DNA of 64,000 nt from Drosophila persimilis. Taxonomy: Eukaryota; Arthropoda; Insecta; Diptera; Drosophilidae. The DNA lies in contig NW_020825294.1 of assembly GCF_003286085.1 (NCBI RefSeq), forward strand, positions 3,162,001-3,226,000, written 5' to 3'. The position numbers and the translations under genes are program-made. The notes under the pieces were generated by a model. That model was not told the origin of the DNA, did no database searches, and worked only from the letters and a program-made list of their open reading frames with translations. Shown here piece by piece: positions 1 through 11,900 of this stretch. Numbering within the stretch: position 1 is the first letter of the stretch; the number at the start of each line of letters is the position of its first letter.

Positions 1-1764
1 TTTTTTTCCCGAAAAACAGCAGGAAAAACAAGTTAATTGTCGGGCATTTAATTGAGTTTTCCTCACTGCAGACAGACGCGCGATTAGCGATTCAGAAATC
101 GAATTCCAGAGAACCTTGTACCCATATCTTATCGATGGTTGGATGGTTGGATTTTTGGAACACAAATAGTCGTCCCGTCAAGTGCCGTTGCGTTGGTCAT
201 TTAGGAATTCCCCAAGCGTGGTTGGGTCACGTTTTAGGCATTGGTTATCTTTTACTTTCTTACTGTTTTCAGCACTTATTGTATTGGGATTTCTTTTTTG
301 GTGTTGTCATAAGTAAATTTAGATTCGCGACGGGAGAATTGGGCGGAAATATTGGGGTGGAAGAACCTTAAAGACTGTTGGGGGCAGATTGTGGTCTCTA
401 AAGTCTAAATATAATAGAGAATAAATATAAATAAATACATTTGGGGTTTAGAAAAGAGTTGTTTCTTGACCCTGTTCAAAGATAAGTAGTGGTAGTAATA
501 CTAGTAGTAATATTTAGTAGTAGTGGTAGTAGTAGTAGTAGTAATAGGAGTTTTATTAATAGTATTAGTAGTAGTAGTAGTAGTATTAGAGGTTTCTATA
601 GTATTATTAGATGTATTTGTAGTAGTTTTAGTAGTAGTAATAGGAGTTATATTAATAGTATTAGTAGTAGTATTAATAGTAGTAGTAGTAGTATTAATAG
701 TAGTAGTGGTAGTACTAGGAGTATGAGTAGTAGTAGTAGTAATAGTAGTAGTAGTAGTAGTATTAGTAGTAGTAAAAGTAGTATTAGTAGTAGTAGTAGC
801 AGTAGAAGTAGTAGTACTAGGAGTATTAGCAGTACTTTTAGTAGTACGATCCCTCAGATACCAAAAAATTAGTAGATAGTACTTTCCATAGAGGTGCTTA
901 TAGTCATGGAATGAGAGACAAAGGCAAGGAGAGAGAATTTGTGGGAGAAAGAGGAACAAAATTAGACGTAGATAAAGGGATAGATTTATGACTGCTCGGG
1001 TAAGAGCGGAGATCTGTATTTACCCCTTTAACCCCTTAAAACACAAGTGGAGAAACACTTATCCAATCTAATACCAAAATAACACCTATGTATGCCACCC
1101 GCAGTAAAGATGTGTCCTTTTCATGGGTCCAGCGATAATAGTTACTCTATTATACTAGAGTACATAATTCTATCTAATACCTCTTTGGATTTTAAGAATA
1201 AAATTCAGTTCGATTTTACAAATCAAATCACAAATGTCTAGAATTTTATTTTAAGGATCCTGAGAGATGAGAGAGAATAAAGAGAAATATTATTATTATT
1301 CCTTGTATATTTCTTGAAAATATTATAAGAATTATTTCCAAAAATATATTAATAAATATGAAAACAGTTTCTAAAAAAATATGGAATCCTCATCTGCGAA
1401 AGCCAGGTGTTCAAAGAGCCAAACGATAGTTTTACTGAAACCCCTTTTGTGTATTATTCTTGATCCGATGCTGTGGTAACTCTTTCATGAATCCTGATCA
1501 AGAATATATATACTTAATAGCCTAACCTTAGTCTAAAGCTAATTAATGGCAAAAAAGCCCTTAAAAAACCTCAACCCTTGGAAAATGTGCTAAAAATAAA
1601 TAGTAAGGCTCCCCCATCAATACCCCTCAGTGTTGGCCAACTAATTTTCCGTTTAGACAGTAGAAAATTCGGAGCCACTCACGTGAATCGTCGTCGTCCC
1701 TCAGCTGGCGCTTACCTCATCAAAGTCAATGGCGACAATCAGTGGGCGAATGAAAAAAGTCACC
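1..1764. other. Intergenic DNA left of the first gene
   Basis: No convincing coding exon was found here. The stretch holds a large trinucleotide array (listed separately) and AT-rich single-copy DNA. Open frames inside the array are serine/asparagine or threonine homopolymers produced by the repeat and are not genes. Confidence 0.6.
488..846. repeat. Compound TAG/TAT trinucleotide array
   Basis: About 360 bp are built almost entirely of TAG and TAT/TAA triplets with scattered substitutions such as AGG and GAG interruptions. The period-3 order is kept throughout, so several frames stay open on both strands. This is a degenerate compound microsatellite. Confidence 0.9.
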
Positions 1765-1800
1765 TATAAATAAATACACGCATTCGGCATTCGTCAACGA
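1765..1800 (+). promoter_or_regulatory. TATA-type core promoter
   Basis: TATAAATA lies at 1765-1772, and an initiator-like TCAACG lies about 30 bp downstream near 1794. This spacing is typical for a fly TATA promoter. It sits about 215 bp before the start codon at 2012, which gives a plausible 5' leader. The assignment rests on motif and spacing only. Confidence 0.6.
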
Positions 1801-2011
1801 TTGTTAGCTTTGTGCCCAGTTGTTTATCACAAAAACAAAAAAACAAGGTGAAAAAGTGCTATAAAAGCACTGCAGAATCAGCGATTCGACGGCATTTAGT
1901 TGTGGAACCCTCGTGGTGGAAGTGGAACTGGAAGTGGAACGAATATAAATAAAAACTATCTGATATATAAATTACAACAAGTGACAGTTTTGGAAAAGCA
2001 GGCCAGAAATT

Positions 2012-2458
2012 ATGCCCAATATTGTGGCATTGAAGCTGAGCTGTGCCCGAAGTCCTGGGACTGGGACTGGGACTGGGGCTGGGGGCGATAACGGTAGTCT
2101 GGTGCTGGTGGCCTTGGATCAATTGGCGCTGCAGCAACAAATCAATGCAAATTTCATTTTCCATGCAATTTCCAACTACAAGAAGACCCCGTTCGAGCGT
2201 AAAACGCTGGACTTTATTGCCAAAAAGTGGCTGCACTTGCAGTTGCTGTGGCGAGAGTTCCGGCTGAGGGATAAGCAAATACGCCGCGTCGGTCACAAGG
2301 ATTCGCACTGCCAGGAGCATGGCTACTTTCAGCAGGAGCTCTTCGAGCTGGTCCACGACAAATATATGGCGGCCAGGGGCTGTCTCAGTCGTGACAAAAG
2401 GAATCTGCTTGCCCGAGACCCCCCCGCCCCCCTAGTGTTTGCTCAGCCAACGAAATGA
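2012..2458 (+). CDS. Single-exon protein of unknown function, gag-like helical core
   Basis: This is a 148-residue uninterrupted frame. The N-terminal 30 residues are low complexity, with a Gly-Thr run. Residues about 35-125 form a helical, Trp/Phe/Lys-rich block with the pattern NYKKTPFERKT, then WLHLQLLWREFRLRD, then HGYFQQELFELVHDKY. This spacing (YKKxxxxRKT, LWxxF, YFxxxxFxxV, KY) resembles small fly and insect proteins related to the N-terminal gag segment of LTR elements. The likeness is by eye, so it could be a domesticated gag-derived gene or an unrelated helical protein. The gene has a TATA box (1765) and a poly(A) signal AATAAA at 2505-2510, 47 bp after the stop, which argues for an expressed host gene. 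No catalytic motif is visible. The ATG at 2012 is the first in this frame. Confidence 0.6.
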   Translation: MPNIVALKLSCARSPGTGTGTGAGGDNGSLVLVALDQLALQQQINANFIFHAISNYKKTPFERKTLDFIAKKWLHLQLLWREFRLRDKQIRRVGHKDSHCQEHGYFQQELFELVHDKYMAARGCLSRDKRNLLARDPPAPLVFAQPTK

Positions 2459-2504
2459 GGGGCGGGACGGGGATGGCGAAAATGTGGGACTGAGCCCCAC
2501 AAAA

Positions 2505-2510
2505 AATAAA
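2505..2510 (+). terminator. Poly(A) signal of the 2012-2458 gene
   Basis: A canonical AATAAA hexamer lies 47 bp downstream of the stop codon. Confidence 0.5.
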
Positions 2511-5186
2511 CCAAAACCCAAGCAGAAAAATAAGCAGAGCGGAGCAGAGCAGAGCAGTGCTGGAGAGAGCGATATGTACGTGTGAAAATAAGTCTTTCCC
2601 CGTCCGAGTCCCCGTATCCGCCCCCGCCCCCGCCCCCCGTCCGACGACAATGGCGGGACAATGTCAACAGCTCCGTTTCGTTTCGTTTCGATTCGATTTT
2701 CTCTGCAATGATGATATACGTCAACAAGAACTCCATGCCGTTTCCATCAACAATTGGCCATCAATCTGCGACTGGCTATCCCCCCATGTGATTTATTGCA
2801 TATGCGGCACGCAGCATGCGGCATGCGGCACAAACGCTTATCATAATTATTTTTGGATATACATATACTATATGCCCCCCACAAAAGGTGATTCCACAAG
2901 GCACTGAAGAGTCGCCTGTTCTCCACACAAAGGCCTTTTTATATCCCAATGGATCCATAAAATAATAAAATTGTTTAAGACTTTTCGCTCTTTTGTTCAT
3001 TTTTGTGGTGGCTGGAGAACTGTTTTATATGAGCCATACAAATTAATGCCAAATAAAAAGGAATTTAAATTGAAATTTGTTTATTTGTGAAGATTTTTTA
3101 AGCCAATAATTTGGGTGTTTTTAAGATTTTTAAGTTCTTTCTCTTTTACAAAATTTGTGAGAATTAATCTTGTTGGTGAACTACTGATTTTTTATTTTTT
3201 CTAGGAAAAAGAAGCAAAATAAATATGTATATAGATATTTATAATTATAATTTTTAAAAATTAATTTTGTTAGATATTTAAAAAAAAAACACAAATAATT
3301 ACATAATATTTATAATTTGTGAAAATTTATTTTGTTAAAGAGAAATAACGATTTTTATTTTTACTAAGAGAGAAAATAAACAAAATAAATATATACATAT
3401 ATATTATTTATAATTTTTGAGAATTATTTTTTCTAAAGAGAAATAGCTATTTTTTATTTGTTTAGTCGATTCAATAGCATTTCATTAGCTCTATTTTTGG
3501 TACAAAAGATGTGGTTCATCGAGTTTTGGTTGTCATAATGATGAGGTCGCAAACGTACGCGAAATAGAAGTCGACTTTGGATTGATCTAGTAAAAAAAAA
3601 AACAAAAATCTGTGAAATTAAACAGTATATTCCAAAGCATTAAATGTATTTTGAAAGAAGATTAATGCAGATTTCTATCGAGTATTTACACAATTAACTC
3701 TCATTGTTTTCTCATCTTCCTTATAGGAGAAAATAGTTAAAGAAATCGTGACTATAAAAATACCAAAAAATACTGAATATGTAAACATTTGCATAGTTTA
3801 ATAGATTTTCAGATCAAAGTTAATGAATTATTTATGCCATTCATTAAATTTACATTCATTTATATTTTTATTAAATTTTAATTAATTTTGAAAGACAGTT
3901 TAATTTTTTCTATATTTTTTCTCCTATTTTTTCTATAACTAACCTGTATAACATTCCCTTTCAATTCTATTCCCAAATTAATGAACTTTAAATTTGTATT
4001 ATTTTTTAGAAATTAATTTTAATAAATTAATTTTTAATTAATTAATTTTTTGCATTCCCTTAATTTTGTTCTCCTATTTTTTCTATAACAAAAAATCAAC
4101 TTTTCCCTTCAATTCTGTTCGCCATTTTATCAACTTTTAATTTCCTTTAAAATTATTTACGAGTAGTTTTCCTATAGTACATTCCTAGAATTAATAAGTG
4201 TATAAATCACTTGACAATTAAACACATACAATACACTTATAAACACATATATCAAACGTCTAGCAACAGAAACACCCAAATAAAAAAAAAATCGCAAAAA
4301 ATTTGGGGAAATACCCAAAGGCTGACCGCCACAAAAAAACAAAAGGGGGGAAGGTTAGGACAAAAGAGAAAGAGAGAGAGAGAGAGATAAAGAGCGATAG
4401 AGATAAAAGCAAAATCACGCTGACGGGCACTGCGACTGATTCATGGGGGCAGCAGGCGAATGGCAGGCAGAAAGTGCGCTTATCAGGGGAATTATTGTCC
4501 CGATAAGAGCGATAAGCCCCCACACACATGGCACAGGGGGAGACAGAGAGAGAGAGAGAGAGAGTGGTAAAGGGACATTAGCCTACTCAACAAAATCGTT
4601 AGACCCGACCCCCCGCGCCGAAAGTCAATGAACACACAGCAATCGTTAAGCATTACACTAGGCAACAAAATTTTATCATCCCCCAATGAGTGGGGGGGGT
4701 GGGGGCTGGGGGGCAGAAGGCAGAAGCGTGACAATGTTCATGTCGTCAAGTGTCGTTGCTGGGATCCATCGCCTGATAATTGTTACGATTACACGCCCCA
4801 CGCCCCCATCATCATCATCATCATCGACGGCGTCGTCATCATGAAACGCTCTTTGAGTGCCGAATGAGTGAATGATAGAGGGCGGAATGGGGGTATGGGG
4901 GTGTGGGAGGGGGATCGAGCCCTCATTCGTTGGACTCATGATTTAATTACATTTTTCGAGTGTTTTTTGCTGTTGTCACAGAAGCAAAATCTATAGCCTG
5001 GCCCCATTGACATTTCATTCGTTCGGAAAATTATAAAAAAGCTGCGAAAGACAGAAAAAGTCAACAGATTATGGCCGGAAAAGGGATGTTCTGCGAAACA
5101 GGCAACAGAAGCACTAAAAACGTATCAACAGGCCACCAGAAATTGCGGTAATATTCCTTTGCCAAGGGCCGTATGGTGTTGAATGT

Positions 5187-5520
5187 TCTTCAACCGATGG
5201 GAGCTGCCGCATGACGCGCTATGCGATGTTTAATATTTTTATAAGTCATTTATGTTCTTCTGTTGTCGAAATTTCTACTAAAATATTCCCCATTTTCATT
5301 GATTTCATGCATAAATATTCAACCGATGGGCGCTCCTGCAAGACGCGCAAAACAATTTTTAATATTTCTATCATTCACTTATTCACTTATCACGCATGAC
5401 GCGCGATACGATGCATAATATTTTATCAGTCACTGTTCTTGAAATTCCTACTAAAAAATTCGCCATTTTTATTGCCTTCCTCCATAAATATCCAACCGAT
5501 GGGCGCTGCCGCATGTAGCG
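5187..5520 (+). repeat. Degenerate tandem repeat with CAACCGATGGG core
   Basis: Three units carry CAACCGATGGGMGCTSC followed by GCATGACGCGCGAT-like sequence, at about 5191, 5319 and 5491, with a partial unit at about 5395. AT-rich spacers contain TTTAATATTT and a shared GAAATTYCTACTAAAAWATTC segment. The units diverge substantially. I do not recognise the family. Confidence 0.65.
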
Positions 5521-7659
5521 CGATATATTTCTCCCTTTCATCTACATATATTTCATTGCATCATTCAATTTGCATACTTCTGCAGTCGAAATTTTTATCT
5601 TTCATCCAATGAAACCGATACAAAAGTCTTTCCATCTTTTAACCCTTTTTCTACAGTCGGAATTCGTGCTTTTCGTTGATTTCCATCAAAAATATATGCC
5701 CAGAACACCCCCAAAAAACAGCATACATCGCATTCTGTCCAAACAATCCAAAATATGGCCACAGATAATACGGATACAATGCAGATTTCATGGATGTGCC
5801 CATTAAATGCCACGTTTTGAACACTATTTTCAAATGATTAAAATCAAATGAGCTGTCAATTATTATTATGATAATTATGGGAAATATTTGTATTTGTTTG
5901 CTCTGTGATGACATTCGTGTCGTTAATTTTTCTGCCTATTTTGCTATACTTACAAATTTGATTTTTGGTTTTTTAATCATTGCCCATTTTGCGGCGGGTG
6001 GCGGGTGGCGGGCGGCATTTAATTTTCCAATTTTCCAATGAAGAAAATATTAGCATTTTGCATATTCGTTTGAAAATTGAATTGAATTCAATAAAAGAGC
6101 TCGTAGCGCCCACAAAGTGAGGGGCAATTATGGCCAAGTTTTGATTTATACAAACGGCTGGCTTGTGGGTGGAATGGCTGGTTAGAATGCATTTAAATTG
6201 GCCTATCAAGTATATAATTAGCTATAAAATCAAATTTAAAAGCACATGCGGTGCCAAATTGAGAGAGTTCTTTGGACAACAAAAAGTAAACTCAATTAAA
6301 AGATTTAATGTGATATTTTCTACAACAATTAAAGGCTAATGAAAGATCAAAATCAAGGCAAAACAAAAAAATACCGAATTGGAATCATTGAACTGCAGTT
6401 CTCTCAAAAGTTGAACTTAGACGCAATTATGTGCCACACATGAAGGAGGGACCAGGACGAGGGGCACCATTCCCTGGCATCACATTAGACACGCTTCACG
6501 TACTTTTTGCACATTTCATTGGTCAATTGAGTGTGAAAACCTGCGAAAACAAAAACAGCAACGGCAACCCCGACCAACAGAAGGATAGAATAGAGAGGCA
6601 GCAACCAGAACAAGCCGCGGAAAATTACTAATGCATTTCTAAAGAGTTTTTCATCAACTAAAGTCCTGGGCCATAGTCGCGTAGCAGCTGCTAACTGGGA
6701 TGTTGCCTCCTGCCTCCTGCCTTCTGCCTCGTGCTGCCTGTTGCCTGTTACCTGACTCCTCTGGCTACTGGCTGCCATTCTTTAAAGCAAATATCATTAG
6801 CATTATGATGCCACCACGACGACGCACCTCATGGCTGTCATTGCCGCCAACCCATCTGTGGCCCGCCCCCCAAGAGAGCTGCAGGCCTCCCATCAACGTA
6901 GCACAACACCGAGGAGCAGCCGTGCAAACAACCTGCGGACATATCTACATGGAAAAAATGTTAGAAAAGAATATGGGCATATGTTTGTGGCAAAGGAGTA
7001 TGCCCATTTGTATGCTCTTTAAAAGGGCAGTAGAAAACCCTCTCTTAGCGGGAATAGAGACCTAGAAACCTACAAATTGTCATGTTCTAATACGCTGTTA
7101 TACCCTCATTAAGTAGGGTATTCCATAAGGAACAACAGTCACTCCCCCAGCCTCCCCCCTTTGGCTTTGGGAAGTGTAGTGTGTAAAATCATGTGCGCAA
7201 ATAAGCAGCAGATTGTAAAGTCTATTGCCTACTTGTACTTGTGTACTCGTGTGCGTGTGTGCGTGTGCATCCTTGCCTCAGTTGGCTGCTTGTGTAAGTG
7301 TTGCCATCGAGCTGGCGAGTGTAGTTTTCCATCTTTTCTATGCAATATATATTTCATATATTACTCGAAAACGAGGCGATGCGAGCAATTTGCACTTTAG
7401 AGATGGTCCTGGGAATTTTAGAGGCAAGAAACCAAAGGGATTATAAGTAGAGATGCTGAAAAGAAGCGACTGGAAGAATCTACAGACGAATAATATATTT
7501 GCAGTCGAATTTCTCCATTACTTACTTCCATACAACGAAGTTTTCTATATAAGGAATTTATTTCCATAGCACTGCTATTACGAATTTTCCTTATAACGAA
7601 TTCCCCTTGCGATTGACTGTATTTGAGTGCATTTTCTACCTAAACTTTTACGTTCTACA

Positions 7660-8130
7660 TGATCTAGAAAATGTTCTACATATTTTCTACATAATATGGT
7701 CCAATTTCTACATATGTATGTACCTATTGCAAGTGGTAAAAAGTTCCAAATAAGTCGGATTTATAAAATTATTTTTCTACTATAAATAAGCTTTTAATTA
7801 GCCCTGTAATTGGTGCTTAAGTCCATTTCGGGCAACTATGCGTTTTGCTAAAAAAACCAAGAAGTCTGCAGGGTACAAAAATATAAGTAGTTTTCGCGGC
7901 GATCAATTTAAACTCTGATTTCAGCGAAAGTTGAGGCAATATATTGATGCTAATTTTGTTTGTCACTCATCGACATTCTGTAGTCTATTTTCTACATATA
8001 TTCTACATGTTGTGGTGGAATTTCTACATGCCTACGTAATTCTTTACAGTGTACAGTCCTCTTTATACATGATCCTACATTCTACATATTCTTCTACACA
8101 ATCCACAGTCGTGTTTCTACATAGTTGCTA
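7660..8130. repeat. TTCTACAT-rich segment
   Basis: TTCTACAT and close variants occur more than ten times in about 470 bp, in two clusters (7650-7725 and 7975-8130). Both clusters carry the longer string ATTTTCTACATA, so the segment looks like an old duplicated simple repeat. No coding content was seen. Confidence 0.5.
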
Positions 8131-8715
8131 CATTCACGCTTTAACCCTTGAAAGGCAACGTTGACAAAATTTCAACTTTTATAATTGGAAAACTATACAA
8201 ATTTCTACTATAAAACCAACTTTTAAAAACTTTTTGTAGTTTTCTTACTAAATTTTAATGTTGAATGTAAACCCTTCTGGGGTTTAATCACGCTCCCATC
8301 TCCAAGAGACATCGCTCTTGCATTTGCTGGCAAGCAGCACCTGCTTCGATGGAATAGTGGCCTTGGCTTGGTGGTGTTAGTGGCTGTAGTGGCTTTCCGG
8401 CCTACTCATCGTCCAGGCCATGCATTATTTTATTCAATTTTTATCAATTTGTTGCCGAGAGACACAACATAAGGGGCTAAGCAAAAGAGAGACAGAGAGA
8501 GAGAATCCATTCAATCAGCCTGATTTTGCAGTATGCACCGTACATTTAGGCCCAACAAAAACACTGTGTTTGCTTTTTTGGTCGCTTGGACGAAAAATCC
8601 GAAAAGCCAGGCCAGGCAAAAATTGTGATGAAAATGTGGAAACTGTGCCGGAAAAGTGCCTGGCTTGTATGACAAGTTGTTAGAGATGTTGCCTATTGAT
8701 GTTGTTCCTTTTGTT

Positions 8716-8844
8716 GTCATCTGTTTAAGCCATTGATTGCATTGGGCTTGAGCTTCGTTGATTTTTGGCTTTTCCTATGTCCTCCTCTGCCCCAGCAGAG
8801 GGAAGAGTTTTTAAGTCTTTTCGAAAATGCAAGCCCCCAGCCCC
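8716..8844. repeat. Dispersed repeat, part 1 (second copy at 20899-21025)
   Basis: This segment is nearly identical to 20899-21025. It starts at TGTCATCTGTTTAAG and ends in the A/G-rich GAAAATGCA..CCCCCAGCCCC stretch. The partner copy then continues directly into sequence that here lies about 650 bp further on (9502-9593). The relation is either an element with an internal deletion or a segmental copy. Confidence 0.8.
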
Positions 8845-8942
8845 AGAGCATATGAGAAGGAGGAGCACAAGGAGAACATAAGCCGCCTGGATGTTGACTG
8901 AATGGATAGGCATTTTTGATAGGCATTCTGTATTATCCACAG

Positions 8943-8998
8943 ACACAGGACTCAGGACACAGGACTCAGGACACAGGACTCAGGACACAGAACTCAGG
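8943..8998. repeat. 14-bp minisatellite, four units
   Basis: Four head-to-tail copies of ACACAGGACTCAGG are present. The last copy has one substitution. Confidence 0.9.
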
Positions 8999-9501
8999 AC
9001 TTACTTTGGCTGCTCCCAAAAACTGATGGAAAGTTCAGAGAGTTAGCAAACAATACAAAAATTCTGTTGCGCTGCTCGATGTATCCTTTGGAAAGTGCTC
9101 TTAAGTGCCAGGATGATGCCCAGGATGCAACCTGGCTTCTCCGTCTGCAATTCCGTACTCTTGACAATATTTATTAATACTTTCCGCATAAGTCTCTGAT
9201 TTATGCTGATGAGAGAAGAGCAGATGCAAGAGGTATTGATGGGGATTTTATGGGTTGCAGAAAGGACGATTCAAAACAGAGAGAGGGACAGAGAGAAAAC
9301 TTAAATTTGAAAGATGAGTGGAGCTAAAGAAGATTAAACGAAAATTGTTCTTGTGGCTTCGAAAACTAGTAAGATACCCTTTCAGCAAAACACTCGATAT
9401 TTTGTCATTCCTTCAGTCCAAGCTTTGGGGTTAAATGTCAAATTTTTAACGAGACAAATCGAAGCGAGTCCAAAAGAAACATGCGATTTTTACTATTCCC
9501 G

Positions 9502-9593
9502 TCGGTAAAACGGCATTCGCTTCAGTAGCAGTGGTTCAGGCACCATTCTATGCCCATCTCTAACTTATGCCCATTTCTAGCGGCAGATGAGCG
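9502..9593. repeat. Dispersed repeat, part 2 (copies at 21041-21134 and, inverted, near 23165)
   Basis: The segment runs from TCGGTAAAACGGCATTCGCTT to the AGCGGCAG run. It recurs almost unchanged at 21041-21134. A shorter inverted match, CGAATGCTGTTTTACCGACGG, lies near 23178-23199. Confidence 0.75.
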
Positions 9594-9744
9594 CGGAAGA
9601 AGAGCAGCGGCAGACACACCAACACCATCCGTCTCTCTCTCATACTCAGTGGTCGAAAAAGAGATAGAAGAACGGAACTATCATAAACTGTTGGTAAACG
9701 GACTTTGGGAGCGATGAGGGAAGACTGGGTAAATGCTCGCAAAC

Positions 9745-10735
9745 CAAAACAAAAACGAGGGGGAACGTTGTGAGTTGCTGCGGACACCGCAACTACTACG
9801 GTTATACCCGATACTAAGTCATTATGGCTCTCCTCCGGCAGACGGCGCTAATATTAAACGAAACGACAAAGAGTGCGTGCGAGAGAGACAGAAAATCAGT
9901 CTGAGCGTGACGTCACGCGCTGCGTAGCCAATGCAAACTGATTTGTTCCTTTTGGCTACAAAAATTATCTGATCTGATCCAAATTCAGTAACCGAATAGA
10001 TATGGTCGTTATCTATGATTCTGCGTTTTTAGTTTTCTCAAATCTGCAATATTGTGGATGCAACAGATTTTCGTCCTTTGCGGGGGCGGAAGGGGGTGTG
10101 GCGAAATTTGGACAGGAAACGGTCAAGGTCCGATATCACAGGAGTGTGGATACCAAATTTGGTTGCTCTGGCTTTTATAGGTTCTGAGATCCTTGAACTC
10201 ATATTTTGCAATTGGCAAAACCGACCATGAAACCTGTGTGTTAGAGTGAGACAGAGCGAGAAAGAGTGAAATTGTTTTCGTGATTCTGGCTGTAATAATT
10301 ATACGATCTGGTTCAGATTTTGCACTCTAGAAGATATAGTCATCTTCTACGATTCTGCGTTTTTAGTTTTCTCGTATCGTCGAAATTGTGGATGCCACAG
10401 ATTTTCGCCCTTTGTGGGGGCGGAAGTGGGCGGGGCAAAGTTTTGAAATATTTTTGTAGCAGTGACATATCACAGAAGTCTGGATCCAAAACATCGTTGC
10501 TCTAGCTCTTATAGTCTTTGAGCATTAGGCGCTGAAGGGGACGGACAGACGGACGGACGGACAGACGGACAGACAGACATGGCTCAATCGACTCGGCTAT
10601 TGATGCTGATCAAGAATATATATACTTTATGGGGTCGGAAACGATTCCTTCTGGACGTTACACACATCCACTTTTACCACAAATCTAATATACCCCAATA
10701 CTCATTTTGAGTATCGGGTATAACCACTAACCATA
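9745..10735 (-). mobile_element. DINE-1/mini-me-type Helitron relative, left copy
   Basis: This is a non-coding element of about 1 kb. Diagnostic parts are an outer end near ACGAGGGGGAACG, two related internal blocks each carrying ACGATTCTGCGTTTTTAGTTTT plus a G-rich GGGGGCGGAAG run, a GACG/GACA proto-microsatellite at about 10540-10580 beside ATCAAGAATATATATACTTT, and an inner end at GAGTATCGGGTATAAC. Such a GTCY array beside a conserved core is known from mini-me/DINE-1 (INE-1-like, Helentron) elements of flies. It is an inverted partner of 14735-15797. The strand is given relative to the usual GTCY orientation. Confidence 0.8.
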
Positions 10736-10754
10736 CAGTATCATTAAGAACGAG

Positions 10755-11900
10755 GTCGAAAGATCAAGTTCAGTGCTAATTTGAGAATTTGATAACCAAA
10801 ATTAGATTATAGATTTTCGGAATCTAGGGATTTCCCCCTATTCGATACATGAATCCCATCTCTCATCAGTTTAGACACTAACCATACAGTATATATGTAG
10901 ATGTGCCAGTTCATACAACGAAAGTGTCACACACTGGCTTGCGCGATCAATACCCCAGAGTGACGTCATCATGAGAGAGAGAGAGCGCAGAGAGAACATC
11001 TTTGCATGTGATTGTATGTTTTTTCCGATTTCTTGAACTCTCACAGGTCTGGTTCTGTTTTGCCACCAGCATTTTTTAGTGTATGGACGCGACCGGCATC
11101 TAAATTTGTACTTTGCAGATTCCCGTCGGAAAGCGCGCGATTGACAATTGATTTGAAATATATGTAAAACCAATTCCATTTATATATGTGCATATTTATT
11201 TAAGTATATATCTATATTCTCTTATATTGTATATTTAGATACATCATTGTTTTAGTTATAATAAACAAAAAAGTCTAGAACCGACGGCGTTTTGAAAAAT
11301 TTTTATAATTTATAATAATCCTGTTTGAAATTAGGAAATAAATGTGTAATTACATTATTGTAATATTTTATATTTTGTGGTATAAATCAAACAAATAACA
11401 GCTTTTATTTTTTTTCCCGCGCCCTAGTGTACAATACCCCCACCCCCTGCCCATTTCATCATTTATTTTGTGGCGGTAGGTCAGTCCATCGAAAGACCCG
11501 AAACAAGAACCAAACTCAAATTTCAGTTCTAGCGGCCAGCAATAGTAAACACACACACGCAAAGTACGTGAGAATGCATGTGCACCCATACACTAAAACA
11601 TGCTGGTGGCAAAACAGATCAGACCTGAGAGAGTTCAAAAAATCTGAAAAAACATACAATCACATGCAAAGATGTTCTCTCTGCGCTCTCTCTCTCATGA
11701 TGACGTCACTCTGGGGTATTGATCGCGCAAGCCAGTGTGTGACACTTTCGTTGTATGAACTGGCACATCTACATATATACTGTATGGTTAGTGTCTAAAC
11801 TGATGAGAGATGGGATTCATGTATCGAATAGGGGGAAATCCCTAGATTCTGAAAATCTATGATCTAATTCTCAAATTAGCACTGAACTTGATCTTTCGAC
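10755..11900. mobile_element. Fold-back element with ~320 bp inverted arms
   Basis: The left arm (10755-11087) and right arm (11586-11900) are near-identical inverted copies. The termini read GTCGAAAGATCAAGTTCAG and the reverse complement. The arms contain a GA microsatellite, a TGACGTCA palindrome and CACTAACCATACAGTAT. The 500 bp centre (11088-11585) is AT-rich and has no transposase frame. Open frames of 102 and 123 residues in the arms encode the same peptide because the arms are copies. No clear target duplication was found. Confidence 0.8.

Larger units (their letters stand above)
2511..8715. other. AT-rich intergenic DNA, no gene recognised
   Basis: 3,000-4,250 is strongly AT-rich with short AATTAATTT-type repeats. 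4,360-4,880 carries GA and ATC microsatellites and G-runs. 5,190-5,520 has a degenerate tandem repeat (separate entry). 6,700-6,770 is a CTGCC-rich run. 7,240-7,290 is GT-rich. 7,660-8,130 is dense in TTCTACAT. Short open frames here show no protein-like composition or splice structure. Confidence 0.55.

Noticed and set aside
10871-11798. Frames of 102 and 123 residues around 11 kb
   Set aside because: They encode the same peptide from the two arms of the fold-back and show no protein family features.
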